Notes: generated by a model not told the origin, from the sequence alone. Counted from the stretch's first letter, positions 17,419 to 25,392 are shown. The stretch: 39,487 nt of DNA from JACVRX01 sp035697245 (GCA_035697245.1 DASSDH010000160.1:1-39487); one strand, 5' to 3'. Numbers and translations: made by a program.

Positions 17419-18107
17419 AACGTCGTCGCTCCTGTCTCGTCCGCATCGTCACCATCGGCGAGAATTCCGTACAGCGTGCGTCTGGTCTCCGCCAGTACCT
17501 CACGGGCGCGGGCCTTCTGGGCTGGGCTCCCGGTAGCCATGATCTGCCAGAGAGCGGCGGCGGCTTGGCCGATCAACGGCCGCACGTCGTCGGACTCGTC
17601 GTCGGCCGACGGCGACATCGCTTCCCAAACGGCTGCCATCTCGTCGGCGTGCGAGTCGACGTAGGCCCGGCCGTCGTCGGTCAGCTCGAAGGTGCGGCGT
17701 CCCTCTTGCACCTCGGTGCGCGCCAGGCCCTCGTCCTCGAGCTGTTGCAGTGTCGGGTAGATGGAGCCCGGACTCGGTTTCCACATGCCGCCGCTGCGCT
17801 CGGAGATCTCCTGGATGATCTGATACCCGTTCATCGGCTGCTCGGCGAGTACGGCCAGGATCGCCGCTCGGATGTCGCCGCGGCGCGCCCGGGGTCCGCG
17901 CCACGGACCACGCGAACCGCCGAATCCGGGAGGACCCCATGGCCCAGCGCCGCCGAAGAACGCCCACGGCCCGGGGAACCCACCGCGGCGGCCACGTTCG
18001 CTCGAGTGGCCGTGGTGGCGCGACATGGCGGCCAGCCAGTCGGCGAGACCCGCGCAGGGCCCGCCGGTGTACGTCGGTGCGTTCATCGCGAATGCTGTAG
18101 TGTGCAT
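17415..18107 (-). CDS. PadR family transcriptional regulator
   Basis: The 230-residue protein has a winged helix at about residues 75-150: RRGDIRAAILAVLAEQPMNGYQIIQEI, then GSIYPTLQQLEDEGL and the wing GRRTFELTDDGRAYV. A C-terminal helical dimerisation part follows. Residues 30-74 are rich in Gly, Pro, Trp and Arg, a low-complexity lead-in often seen in actinobacterial members. ATG 18107 is chosen because a promoter (TTGCCC, 17 bases, TATCGT on the minus strand) lies just upstream. ATG 18086 is an alternative, and the frame remains open to 18212 without initiation signals. The palindrome CGATATATCG overlaps its own -10 box, suggesting autorepression. The co-transcribed DUF1707 gene is the obvious target. 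Confidence 0.88.
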   Translation of the reverse strand: MHTTAFAMNAPTYTGGPCAGLADWLAAMSRHHGHSSERGRRGGFPGPWAFFGGAGPWGPPGFGGSRGPWRGPRARRGDIRAAILAVLAEQPMNGYQIIQEISERSGGMWKPSPGSIYPTLQQLEDEGLARTEVQEGRRTFELTDDGRAYVDSHADEMAAVWEAMSPSADDESDDVRPLIGQAAAALWQIMATGSPAQKARAREVLAETRRTLYGILADGDDADETGATTL

Positions 18108-18137
18108 CGCCCTCATCCGATCCGGTCGCGAGCTTTC

Positions 18138-18166
18138 ACGATATATCGGCGAACGCTCGGGGGCAA
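18138..18166 (-). promoter_or_regulatory. padR promoter: TTGCCC, 17-base spacer, TATCGT
   Basis: On the minus strand the -35 candidate TTGCCC (18161-18166) is separated by 17 bases from TATCGT (18138-18143). The transcript would start near 18131, giving a leader of about 24 bases. Confidence 0.45.
18139..18148. promoter_or_regulatory. Palindrome CGATATATCG, candidate PadR operator
   Basis: A perfect 10-bp A/T-core palindrome in GC-rich DNA covers most of the padR -10 box. Its position fits an autoregulatory site. It is about 55 bases upstream of the gatC -10 box, so direct control of gatC is unlikely. Confidence 0.45.
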
Positions 18167-18203
18167 GAGCCAGCCTCCGTGCCAAAGCGGGGCTTGCACA
18201 CCA

Positions 18204-18209
18204 TAGGAT
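18204..18209 (+). promoter_or_regulatory. -10 box of the gatCAB operon (TAGGAT)
   Basis: TAGGAT predicts transcription from about 18217. The short leader then carries GGAGGAG (18227-18233), 11 bases before the gatC ATG. This operon thus uses a normal Shine-Dalgarno rather than a leaderless start. No convincing -35 is seen. Confidence 0.4.
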
Positions 18210-18244
18210 CATCCGCGTCGTCGAACGGAGGAGTCCTCACTCGC

Positions 18245-18544
18245 ATGGCCACGATTAGCCGTGCCGAAGCCGAACACCTGGCCCGGCTCGCCCGTCTCGA
18301 CCTGGCGCCCGAGGAGCTCGACCAGCTGGCCGGTCAGCTCGACGCGATCGCCGGATACGTCGCCCGGGTGGCGGAGGTAGTGGCCGATGACATCCCACCG
18401 ACGTCGCATTCAGTGCCGGTGACCAACATTTTTCGCGACGACGAGTTGCGCCCCGGGTTGACACCGCAGGCGGCGCTGGCCGCCGCTCCAGACACCGAGG
18501 ACGGGCGTTTTCGGGTTCCTCGCATCCTCGCCGAAGAGGTCTGA
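18245..18544 (+). CDS. gatC: Asp-tRNA(Asn)/Glu-tRNA(Gln) amidotransferase subunit C
   Basis: GatC is the 99-residue linker that stabilises the GatA-GatB complex. It shows ISRAEAEHLARLARLDLAPEEL at the start and the conserved tail containing LRPGLTPQAALAAAPDTEDGRFRVPRIL. ATG 18245 is the family start. An in-frame ATG at 18179 precedes the predicted promoter and is discarded. gatA begins one base after the gatC stop, so the operon gatC-gatA-smORF-gatB is tightly coupled. Confidence 0.96.
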   Translation: MATISRAEAEHLARLARLDLAPEELDQLAGQLDAIAGYVARVAEVVADDIPPTSHSVPVTNIFRDDELRPGLTPQAALAAAPDTEDGRFRVPRILAEEV

Positions 18545-18545
18545 G

Positions 18546-20060
18546 ATGACCGAACTGACCCGGCTGACCGCCGCTGAGCTGGCGAGGACGATTGCCACCG
18601 GTGAAACTTCCGCAGTCGAGGTCACCAAAGCGCACCTGGACCGGATCGCCGCAGTCGATGCTGTCGTCCACGCATTTCTGCACGTCGACCATGACGGTGC
18701 GCTGGCCGCGGCGCGTGTTGTCGACGAGCGCCGCCGTCGGGGCGAGAGCCTTGGCCCACTCGCCGGTGTGCCACTGGCACTGAAGGACATCATCTCCACG
18801 GCCGACATGCCGACGACGTGCGGATCCAGGATTCTGCAGGGGTGGCATTCGCCGTACGACGCCACCGTCACCGGAAAGCTGCGGGCGGCCGGCATCGTCA
18901 TCCTTGGCAAGACGAATCTCGACGAGTTTGCGATGGGATCGTCCACGGAGAACTCGGCATTCGGCCCAACCCACAATCCGTGGGATCTCGATCGCATCCC
19001 CGGCGGTTCGGGCGGCGGATCGGCCGCGTCCCTCGCGTCCTTTCAGGCTCCCCTCGCGATCGGGACGGACACCGGCGGCTCGATCCGGCAGCCCGCTGCG
19101 GTCACCGGAACCGTCGGGGTCAAACCGACATACGGGGGAGTGAGCCGCTACGGGCTCGTCGCGTGCGCCTCGAGCCTCGACCAGGCCGGCCCGTGCGCCC
19201 GGACGGTACTCGATGCCGCGATGCTGCATGAGGTCATCGCGGGCCACGACCCGATGGATTCGACGAGCATCGACGAGCAGGTTCCCGCGGTGGTGGCGGC
19301 CGCCCGGGCCGGCGCGAGCGGCGACCTGTCCGGCCTGCGAATCGGCGTCGTCACGGAGATGGGGGGCGAGGGGTATCAGGCCGGGGTCGAGGAGCGCTTC
19401 CGGGAGGCGGTCGACCTGCTCGTCGATCTCGGCGCTGAGGTCAGCGAGGTCTCGTGCCCGAGCTTCAGCTACGGCCTGCCCGCCTACTACCTGATCCTGC
19501 CGAGCGAGGTCTCGTCGAACCTGGCGCGGTTCGATGGAATGCGCTACGGCCTACGGATCGGCGACGACGGTGTCCGCAGCGCGGAGGAGGTCATGAGCCT
19601 CACCCGCGGCACCGGGTTCGGAGCCGAGGCGAAACGCCGCATCATGTTGGGCACCTACGCATTGTCCAGCGGGTACTACGAGGCCTACTACGGACAGGCG
19701 CAGAAGGTGCGGACCTTGATCGCCCGCGACTTCGACCGAGCCTTCGAGCAGGTGGACGTCCTGGTATCGCCGACGACGCCCACCACGGCATTCCCGATCG
19801 GCGAGCGCGCCGACGATCCGCTGGCCATGTACATGGCCGACCTGTGCACCGTGCCGAGCAACCTCGCCGGCAATGCGGCCGCATCGATCCCGTGCGGGCT
19901 GGCCGCCGAGGACGGGCTCCCGGTCGGATTACACGCCATGGCGCCGGTGCTGGCCGACGACCGCCTCTACCGGGTCGGCGCGGCCGTCGAGCAAGCGTTC
20001 CTGAACCGGTGGGGCGGTCCCCTGCTGTCCCGCGCGCCCGAGCTGGAGGTCGTCCGATGA
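18546..20060 (+). CDS. gatA: Asp-tRNA(Asn)/Glu-tRNA(Gln) amidotransferase subunit A
   Basis: GatA is the glutaminase subunit: it releases ammonia from Gln for amidation of misacylated Glu-tRNA(Gln) or Asp-tRNA(Asn). It has 504 residues. The amidase-signature triad is visible: Lys in PLALKDIIST (about residue 79), cis-Ser in PGGSGGGSAAS (about 155) and the nucleophile Ser in GTDTGGSIRQPA (about 178). The C-terminal half contains the expected TTPTTAFPIGE block. Its stop overlaps the start of a 71-residue ORF by the ATGA pattern. Confidence 0.97.
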   Translation: MTELTRLTAAELARTIATGETSAVEVTKAHLDRIAAVDAVVHAFLHVDHDGALAAARVVDERRRRGESLGPLAGVPLALKDIISTADMPTTCGSRILQGWHSPYDATVTGKLRAAGIVILGKTNLDEFAMGSSTENSAFGPTHNPWDLDRIPGGSGGGSAASLASFQAPLAIGTDTGGSIRQPAAVTGTVGVKPTYGGVSRYGLVACASSLDQAGPCARTVLDAAMLHEVIAGHDPMDSTSIDEQVPAVVAAARAGASGDLSGLRIGVVTEMGGEGYQAGVEERFREAVDLLVDLGAEVSEVSCPSFSYGLPAYYLILPSEVSSNLARFDGMRYGLRIGDDGVRSAEEVMSLTRGTGFGAEAKRRIMLGTYALSSGYYEAYYGQAQKVRTLIARDFDRAFEQVDVLVSPTTPTTAFPIGERADDPLAMYMADLCTVPSNLAGNAAASIPCGLAAEDGLPVGLHAMAPVLADDRLYRVGAAVEQAFLNRWGGPLLSRAPELEVVR

Positions 20061-20272
20061 ACATCATGCACATCGCCCGGATCGGCGGCCAGGCGATGGC
20101 CGTCGGCTCGCTGGTACGAGAGATTCGTAGGGCCCGAGCCGAAGGGGACAAGCTTCGGCTGCTGGACGCCATTGTGAACTTCCTAGCAGTTGCGACAACC
20201 ATCGCGATCGTCGTCCGGGAGATCCGCAACCGACGCGCCGAGGACAACGATGACGACGGGAATCCATGGTGA
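20057..20272 (+). CDS. 71-residue ORF embedded between gatA and gatB, function unknown
   Basis: The start ATG overlaps the gatA stop (ATGA), and the TGA stop lies inside the first codons of gatB (ATG 20266). The ORF is therefore locked into the operon by overlaps on both sides. The sequence has a basic amphipathic stretch (SLVREIRRARAEGDKLRLL, residues 17-35), a hydrophobic segment about 37-52 (IVNFLAVATTIAIVV) that could be a single membrane anchor, then a basic patch (REIRNRR) and an acidic tail (AEDNDDD). I do not recognise a family. Translational coupling at both ends argues it is really made. It could tether or tune the amidotransferase, or merely preserve ribosome flow from gatA into gatB. 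Confidence 0.7.
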   Translation: MNIMHIARIGGQAMAVGSLVREIRRARAEGDKLRLLDAIVNFLAVATTIAIVVREIRNRRAEDNDDDGNPW

Positions 20273-21771
20273 CGTCGACGACGGTTGCGCTGCCGTCCTT
20301 TGAGCAGGCCATCGCGCAGTACGACCCGGTGATGGGCCTCGAGGTACACGTCGAGCTCGGGACCACCACCAAGCTGTTCTGCGGCTGTTCCACCGAGTTC
20401 GGAGCGGAACCCAACGCTCAGGTGTGCCCGGTCTGCCTTGGTCTTCCTGGCTCGCTGCCGGTGCTCAACCGGGCGGCGGTCGAGTCGGCAATCCGGCTCG
20501 GGCTCGCGCTCAATTGCACCATCGCCGAGTGGTGTCGGTTCGCGCGGAAGAACTACTTCTACCCGGACATGCCGAAGAATTTCCAGATCTCCCAGTACGA
20601 CGAGCCCATCGCCTACGGCGGCTGGCGGGACATCACCTACGAGGGGGAGACCTACCGGATCGGCATCGAGCGGGCGCACATGGAGGAGGACACCGGCAAG
20701 TCGCTGCACGTCGGCGGCACGACCGGCCGGATCCACGGTGCCAGCTACTCGTTGCTCGACTACAACCGGTCCGGTATTCCGTTGATCGAAGTCGTCACCA
20801 AGCCGATCGAGGTGCCCCCTCCGCTCGCGCCCGCGATCGCCAGGGCGTACGTCACCGAGCTCCGCGAACTGGTCCGTGTACTCGGCATCTCGGCGGCTCG
20901 GATGGAGCTCGGCCAGCTGCGCTGCGACGCCAACGTGTCGCTCAAGCCGACTGGTTCGATGCGGTTAGGCACTCGGACGGAGACCAAGAACGTCAACTCG
21001 CTTCGTTCGGTGGAGCGCGCCGTCGCTTACGAGATCCGCCGCCAAGCCGCGGTGCTCGCCGAGGGCGGACGCGTGGTTCAGGAGACCCGGCATTGGCACG
21101 AAGAGACCGGAGAGACGACGTCGGGTCGATCCAAAGAGCAAGCCGAGGATTACCGCTACTTTCCCGAGCCCGACCTGGTGCCTCTCGCGCCGTCCCGGGA
21201 TTGGGTAGAAGCACTCCGGATGACACTGCCGGACATGCCGTCGGTCAATTGGGCGCGGCTGCAAAGAGAATGGGGATTCTCCGACCTGGAGATGCGCGAC
21301 ATCCTCAACGCCGGCGCTGTCGAGCTCGTCGCGGCGACTGTTGCCGCCGGCTCGGACGCCGCCGGGGCCAAGAAGTGGTGGCTGGGCGAGATCGCCCGGC
21401 TCGCCAACGAGCGTGGCGTGGCGCTGGATGCGGTTGGCATCACGCCGGCCGACGTTGCCCGGATTCAGGAGCTCGTCGGGGCGGGGACGCTCAACGACAA
21501 GCTGGCGCGGCAGGTGATCGAGGGCATCGTGGCCGGGGAAGGATCGTCCGACGACGTGGTATCCGCACGTGGGCTTGCCGTCGTGTCTGATGAAGAGGCC
21601 CTCGCTGCCGCCGTAGACGCCGCCATTGCCGCGATGCCGGAGGTGGCCGCCAAGGTGCGAGCGGGCAACCTGGCCGCCGTCGGTCCCCTCGTCGGCGCGG
21701 TGATGAAAGCCACGCGAGGACAGGCCAACGCCGCCCGCGTTCGCGAATTGATTCTGGAGCGGCTCAGCTGA
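20266..21771 (+). CDS. gatB: Asp-tRNA(Asn)/Glu-tRNA(Gln) amidotransferase subunit B
   Basis: GatB binds the tRNA, phosphorylates the misacylated amino acid and performs the amidation. It has 501 residues. The family signature near the start, MGLEVHVELGTTTKLFCGCS and AQVCPVCLGLPGSLPVLN (residues 23-66), includes the paired Cys-x-Cys and CPVC motifs of the zinc site. The RAHMEEDTGKS, YNRSGIPLIEVVT and CDANVSL motifs follow, then the helical and YqeY-like tail (residues about 350-500). The start can be ATG 20266 or GTG 20269. Both lie within the end of the preceding small ORF. A perfect 14-bp palindrome spans the stop codon. Confidence 0.97.
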   Translation: MVTSTTVALPSFEQAIAQYDPVMGLEVHVELGTTTKLFCGCSTEFGAEPNAQVCPVCLGLPGSLPVLNRAAVESAIRLGLALNCTIAEWCRFARKNYFYPDMPKNFQISQYDEPIAYGGWRDITYEGETYRIGIERAHMEEDTGKSLHVGGTTGRIHGASYSLLDYNRSGIPLIEVVTKPIEVPPPLAPAIARAYVTELRELVRVLGISAARMELGQLRCDANVSLKPTGSMRLGTRTETKNVNSLRSVERAVAYEIRRQAAVLAEGGRVVQETRHWHEETGETTSGRSKEQAEDYRYFPEPDLVPLAPSRDWVEALRMTLPDMPSVNWARLQREWGFSDLEMRDILNAGAVELVAATVAAGSDAAGAKKWWLGEIARLANERGVALDAVGITPADVARIQELVGAGTLNDKLARQVIEGIVAGEGSSDDVVSARGLAVVSDEEALAAAVDAAIAAMPEVAAKVRAGNLAAVGPLVGAVMKATRGQANAARVRELILERLS

Positions 21772-21774
21772 GCC
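21761..21774. repeat. 14-bp perfect palindrome across the gatB stop codon
   Basis: GGCTCAGCTGAGCC is self-complementary over 14 bp and contains the gatB TGA. With no loop and no T-run it is at best a weak transcript-end element between convergent gatB and the PEBP gene, which are 11 bases apart. Confidence 0.4.
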
Positions 21775-21782
21775 GACACCGA

Positions 21783-22310
21783 TCATCGCGCCGTGAACAG
21801 CCCGACCAACTGGCCTTTGGCAACAGCATGTTCGCTGATCGCGTCCAGCGCCTCGTCGGTGTCCGCGCCATCGCTCAAATCCAGCGGCTCGTCGAGAGCA
21901 AATACCGTGAAGCGGTAGTGATGCGTGCCGCTGGGTGGGCACGGCCCGGCGTATGCGGCCCGGCCAGCAGAGTTCTTCGCTTGTTTTGCCTCCGCTGGAG
22001 CGGTGTTCTCGTCGAGGGACGACGTCGACGGTGGCAGGCCGTACAGGATCCAGTGGGTGAAGGTGCCTCGCGGAGCATCTGGATCGTCGACGACGACTGC
22101 CACCTCGCGGGCGTCGTCCGGAACGCCTGACCAGGCAAGCGGTGGCGAGATGTTCTGGCCGGCGCAGCTGTAGACGACCGGGATCTCCTCGTCATGCGCG
22201 AAGGCCGAACTCGTCACGTCGATGTCACTCGGCACGTCTGCGCTCACCTCGTCGCCACCTCCACATGCGGCCACGGCGCAGCAGGTGAGCACCGCCGCGA
22301 GCCTGCGCAC
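21783..22310 (-). CDS. PEBP family (YbhB/YbcL) lipoprotein
   Basis: This 175-residue protein has a lipoprotein signal peptide (MRRLAAVLTCCAVAAC, lipidated Cys at residue 16), so it should be anchored outside the membrane. The mature part is a phosphatidylethanolamine-binding-protein fold: AGQNISPPLAWSGVP (about 50-64), VVVDDPDAPRGTFTHWILYGLPP (about 72-94), and the family Gly-x-His-x-Tyr motif appears as PPSGTHHYRFTVFAL (about 125-139). Ligand and role are unknown in bacteria. The GTG start is 6 bases after a TACTGT -10 box, so it is probably transcribed independently of the upstream DUF4097 gene. Confidence 0.88.
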   Translation of the reverse strand: MRRLAAVLTCCAVAACGGGDEVSADVPSDIDVTSSAFAHDEEIPVVYSCAGQNISPPLAWSGVPDDAREVAVVVDDPDAPRGTFTHWILYGLPPSTSSLDENTAPAEAKQAKNSAGRAAYAGPCPPSGTHHYRFTVFALDEPLDLSDGADTDEALDAISEHAVAKGQLVGLFTAR

Positions 22311-22316
22311 CCGCCC

Positions 22317-22322
22317 ACAGTA
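22317..22322 (-). promoter_or_regulatory. -10 box of the PEBP lipoprotein gene (TACTGT), leaderless start
   Basis: On the minus strand TACTGT is followed by 6 bases and the GTG start codon. It lies in the 43-base gap after the DUF4097 gene. Confidence 0.5.
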
Positions 22323-22353
22323 GTCGCGGCACGGTCCCGGCTCCTCGCGACGC

Positions 22354-23139
22354 TCAACCGGCAGTCACCGTGACGTCGCCGGCACTGGAGTGGACGCGGA
22401 CGCGATAATCCGAGTTCGGGTCGGTCGGTACCTCGATGCGAACGTCGCCGGCAGAGGTATCGGCGTCGAGGTTGTACTCCTCATCGGGCAGGGTTACGCG
22501 CACGTCGCCGGCACTCGACTCGGCCACCAGGTTTCGCGGTGGCTCGACGGCTGTGACGTCGACCGTGCCTGCGCTGGAGCTGATCTCGGCGTCGTCCGAA
22601 GCCAGCCCCTCGACGACGACAACGCCCGCCGACGAGTGCGCTCGTAGTTCACCGCTGTGATCGCGGACGTCGACTCGGCCGGCGCTGGACTCCAGATCTG
22701 CCGAACCCTCCAGGCCGGTCGCACTCACGCGGCCAGCTGAGCTCTTTGCCGTCACATCCACATCGGCCGGGACGGTGAGGGTCACGTCCGCGCGGCAGTA
22801 GCCGAACGGAAACCGTAGGAATCCGTTGCAGTCGGCGTCGATGACGAGTCGGTCGCCTTCGATCCGGCGAGTCACCCCGACGTCGCGCCAGAGGCCGGAC
22901 TCCGTGCGGTAGGCGAGCGTGGTCTCGTCACTGTCGCCGGCCTCGATCACTATTTCACCGATGCTGACGTCGACCTCGACCTGGTCGTAGGACTCGGTGA
23001 TCGAGACCGAGTCCCTTTCGGTGGTGCGAAGCGCCCAGGACACGGCGCTCAATGCCGCGATAGCCAGTAGGACAACCCCGGCGATCGCGAGGATCCGCAG
23101 GATCGGGCGGCGACGACGTTCTGGGGTCTCGGTAGCCAT
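22354..23139 (-). CDS. DUF4097 membrane-anchored adhesin-like beta-repeat protein
   Basis: The 261-residue protein has a basic N-terminus and one membrane segment (about residues 14-33, ILAIAGVVLLAIAALSAV), with the rest predicted outside. From residue about 125 to the end there are seven copies of a short repeat with core (S/T)SAG followed by a strand (KSSAGRV, ESSAGRV, HSSAGVV, SSSAGTV, ESSAGDV, DTSAGDV, HSSAGDV). Spacing is about 17-24 residues, as in the stacked strands of DUF4097/DUF2807 beta-helical domains. Function is unknown. It starts 5 bases after the sugar-dehydrogenase-like gene on the same strand, so the two should be co-transcribed and may act together at the cell surface. Confidence 0.85.
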   Translation of the reverse strand: MATETPERRRRPILRILAIAGVVLLAIAALSAVSWALRTTERDSVSITESYDQVEVDVSIGEIVIEAGDSDETTLAYRTESGLWRDVGVTRRIEGDRLVIDADCNGFLRFPFGYCRADVTLTVPADVDVTAKSSAGRVSATGLEGSADLESSAGRVDVRDHSGELRAHSSAGVVVVEGLASDDAEISSSAGTVDVTAVEPPRNLVAESSAGDVRVTLPDEEYNLDADTSAGDVRIEVPTDPNSDYRVRVHSSAGDVTVTAG

Positions 23140-23144
23140 TGGCG

Positions 23145-24305
23145 TTACTCGTCCGGTTCCAGGGTCACCCGCAGAATACGGTCGTCACCGTCTCGAGGGG
23201 TACCGCGAGCGGTGTTGTTGGTCAGCACCCATAGGGACCCGTCGGGCGCGACCTCCGCGTGCCGCAACCGGCCGAATTCACCGACGGCGAAGTCGGCGGG
23301 CGAGCCGGCGGTGCCATCCTGGACCGGGATCTGCCACAGTCGCTCGCCGCGCAACGCCGCCATGAACACGGTGTCCCGGACGAAGGCGATGCCACTCGGG
23401 GATGCCTCGTCGGTCGACCACTGCGCGACCGGGTCCACAAACCGGTCGTCTCCACCGACGCCCTCGACAACCGGCCAGCCGTAGTTTTGACCCGCCTGGA
23501 TCAGGTTGAGTTCGTCCCAGGTGTTCTGCCCGAACTCACTGGCCCAGAGGTTCCCGTCCTCGTCGAACGCCAAGCCTTGGACGTTGCGATGGCCGTAGGA
23601 GAACACGGGCGAGCCGTCGAACGGGTTGTCCGCCGGAATGGATCCGTCCGGGTTCAGCCGAAGGATCTTGCCGCCCAGCGACTCGAGGTCCTGGGCCCGC
23701 TCCGGCCGCGAGGCATCACCGGTACTGACATACAGCTTTCCGTCCGGCCCAAAAGCCAGCCGCCCGCCGTTGTGGTTGCCCGCCTTGGGGATTCCGTCGA
23801 CGACGACCTCGGCCGCCCCGAGCGCACCGCCTAGATACGGCATCCGAACGACGCGGTTGTCCTCGGCCGCCGTGAAATAGGCGTAGATGGTTTCGGGAGA
23901 ATCTGGAGCGACCGCGAGTCCGAGTAAGCCACCTTCGCCGCCGGGCTGCACGCCCTCGACCGGGCCAACCTCGGTAACTCCGCCGTCGGCGGACACCGAC
24001 AAGATGCGCGCGGTATCACGCTCGGACAGCAACGCTGATCCGTCCGGAAGGAAAACCAGTCCCCACGGCACGTCGAAGCCGGTGGCGACGTCCTCGAATG
24101 CGGCCGGCACGACCGGACCCGGCAGCGTGGTCGAGGTTGCTGTCGACGGCGTAGACGTCGGTGTGCTCGGCTCGGAGGCGGCGCCGGTCGGCGTTCGGGT
24201 GGTCGGAGCGCTGCCCGGCTCGTTGTCGTCATCGGAGCATGCGGCCGCGACGAGAGCGATGACGAGGAATGTCATTGCGGTCGGCAAGAGTGGCCGTCGA
24301 CGCAT
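23145..24305 (-). CDS. PQQ-type sugar dehydrogenase-like lipoprotein (GSDH family beta-propeller)
   Basis: This 386-residue secreted lipoprotein starts at ATG 24305 (MRRRPLLPTAMTFLVIALVAAAC, lipid-acceptor Cys at residue 23). A Thr/Pro/Ser-rich linker (about 25-60) precedes a beta-propeller of the glucose/sorbosone dehydrogenase family. Visible blocks are GFDVPWGLVFLPDGSALLSER (about 73-93), GNHNGGRLAFGPDGKLYVSTGDAS, LGGKILRLNPDGSIP, FSYGHRNVQGLAFDEDGNLWASEFG and LNLIQAGQNYGWPVVEG. In true dehydrogenases this fold binds PQQ and calcium, but many actinobacterial copies are of unproven activity. In-frame sequence up to 24596 is antisense to the neighbour and lacks signals. A GAAGAT box 7 bases before the ATG could give a leaderless start. 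Confidence 0.88.
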   Translation of the reverse strand: MRRRPLLPTAMTFLVIALVAAACSDDDNEPGSAPTTRTPTGAASEPSTPTSTPSTATSTTLPGPVVPAAFEDVATGFDVPWGLVFLPDGSALLSERDTARILSVSADGGVTEVGPVEGVQPGGEGGLLGLAVAPDSPETIYAYFTAAEDNRVVRMPYLGGALGAAEVVVDGIPKAGNHNGGRLAFGPDGKLYVSTGDASRPERAQDLESLGGKILRLNPDGSIPADNPFDGSPVFSYGHRNVQGLAFDEDGNLWASEFGQNTWDELNLIQAGQNYGWPVVEGVGGDDRFVDPVAQWSTDEASPSGIAFVRDTVFMAALRGERLWQIPVQDGTAGSPADFAVGEFGRLRHAEVAPDGSLWVLTNNTARGTPRDGDDRILRVTLEPDE

Positions 24306-24390
24306 GGAGGGGATCTTCGCACGCTCTGATCGAAGAACGAACCTCCCATTGAGCGGGGTGGTTGGGGTTTCGGGGTCGTCGGGTGGGACG

Positions 24391-24396
24391 TAGGTT
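24391..24396 (+). promoter_or_regulatory. -10 box of the D-2-hydroxyacid dehydrogenase gene (TAGGTT), leaderless start
   Basis: TAGGTT is followed by exactly 7 bases and GTG 24404. This decides the start codon, because the in-frame ATG at 24362 lies upstream of the predicted transcript. Confidence 0.55.
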
Positions 24397-24403
24397 CGGG
24401 CGG

Positions 24404-25333
24404 GTGACCGGCCGGATAGTCGTGCTCGAACCGTTTGGCGTCGCGGCGCAGATGGGCGCTGGGCTGGAACGGCTGGAGATCCTGACCTGGGACGGGAGCG
24501 GGCCGCCGCGGGCCGACGACTTGGCCCGAATTGAGTTCTACGTGATGCCGTACACATTCGAGCAGGTAACCGGCGAAGTGATCGCGCGGATGCCACGGCT
24601 CCGCGTCATCCAGACCCTGACGGCGGGCGTCGAACACGTCACCCCGTTCCTGCGAAAGGGCATCACGTTGTGCAACGCACGTGGGGTCCACGATGCGAGC
24701 ACCGCAGAGCTAGCCGTGGCGCTGACGTTGGCGGCGCTGCGCGGCGTCGCCGACTTCGTTCGCGCCAAGGAGCGCGCCGAATGGGCTCACAGCGAGCGTC
24801 AGTCCCTCGCGGACAAGACGGTGCTGATCGTCGGGTACGGCTCGATCGGCGCTGCCGTGGAGACTCGGCTTCGTCCGTTCGAATGCGACGTGCTGCGGGT
24901 GGCCCGACGTGCGCGAGATGGTGTCGCAGGGTTCGGCGAACTGCCGACATTGGTCGATTGGGCGGACGTGGTCGTCCTCACCGTGCCTCTGACCGATCAG
25001 ACTCGTGGTCTGGTCGACGCAACCTTCCTGGCGCGAATGCGCGACGGTGCGGTCCTGGTCAACGTCTCGCGTGGCGCGGTGGTCGACACGGATGCATTGC
25101 TCGCGGAACTCTTCGCCGGCCGGATCGGGGCCGCGCTCGACGTCACCGACCCGGAGCCGCCGCCGGCCGGCCACCCGCTGTGGTCGGCGCCGAACCTGAT
25201 CCTCACACCGCATGTGGGAGGAAACACCTCGGCGTTCCGACCGCGAGCAGTGCGGCTGATGACTGCCCAGCTCGAGCGGTTCGCGCGCGGCGAGCCACTC
25301 GCCAACGTCGTCGTGGACGGCGGATCGCGGTAG
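24404..25333 (+). CDS. D-isomer specific 2-hydroxyacid dehydrogenase
   Basis: This is a 309-residue NAD(P)-dependent dehydrogenase. The Rossmann motif is VLIVGYGSIGAAVETRL (about residues 142-158). The catalytic residues are in NVSRGAVVDTDAL (Arg, about 220), VTDPEPPPAGHPLW (Glu, about 250) and ILTPHVGGNT (His, about 268). It lacks the ACT and intervening domains of SerA, which is encoded separately in this window, so it acts on another 2-keto or 2-hydroxy acid such as glyoxylate, hydroxypyruvate or a phosphonate relative. The substrate is not predictable. The next gene on the plus strand has its own leader. Confidence 0.9.
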   Translation: MTGRIVVLEPFGVAAQMGAGLERLEILTWDGSGPPRADDLARIEFYVMPYTFEQVTGEVIARMPRLRVIQTLTAGVEHVTPFLRKGITLCNARGVHDASTAELAVALTLAALRGVADFVRAKERAEWAHSERQSLADKTVLIVGYGSIGAAVETRLRPFECDVLRVARRARDGVAGFGELPTLVDWADVVVLTVPLTDQTRGLVDATFLARMRDGAVLVNVSRGAVVDTDALLAELFAGRIGAALDVTDPEPPPAGHPLWSAPNLILTPHVGGNTSAFRPRAVRLMTAQLERFARGEPLANVVVDGGSR

Positions 25334-25341
25334 CGGGGACT

Positions 25342-25358
25342 TCACCCGTTACGGGTGA
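25342..25358 (+). terminator. Perfect 7-bp stem-loop after the dehydrogenase gene
   Basis: TCACCCG, loop TTA, CGGGTGA begins 9 bases after the stop codon. It lacks a T-run, so it is either a U-less actinobacterial terminator or an operator for the next gene. Confidence 0.4.
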
Positions 25359-25392
25359 GTGTTCCTCCCTGTCGGTCGCGTACCTGTGCTGC

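Noticed and set aside
18108..18212. 35-residue N-terminal extension of PadR
   Set aside because: It runs through the padR promoter and the CGATATATCG palindrome and has no start signals.
24306..24596. 97-residue extension of the sugar-dehydrogenase-like lipoprotein
   Set aside because: The signal peptide with lipobox begins at ATG 24305. Upstream sequence is Arg/Pro-rich, antisense to the dehydrogenase gene.
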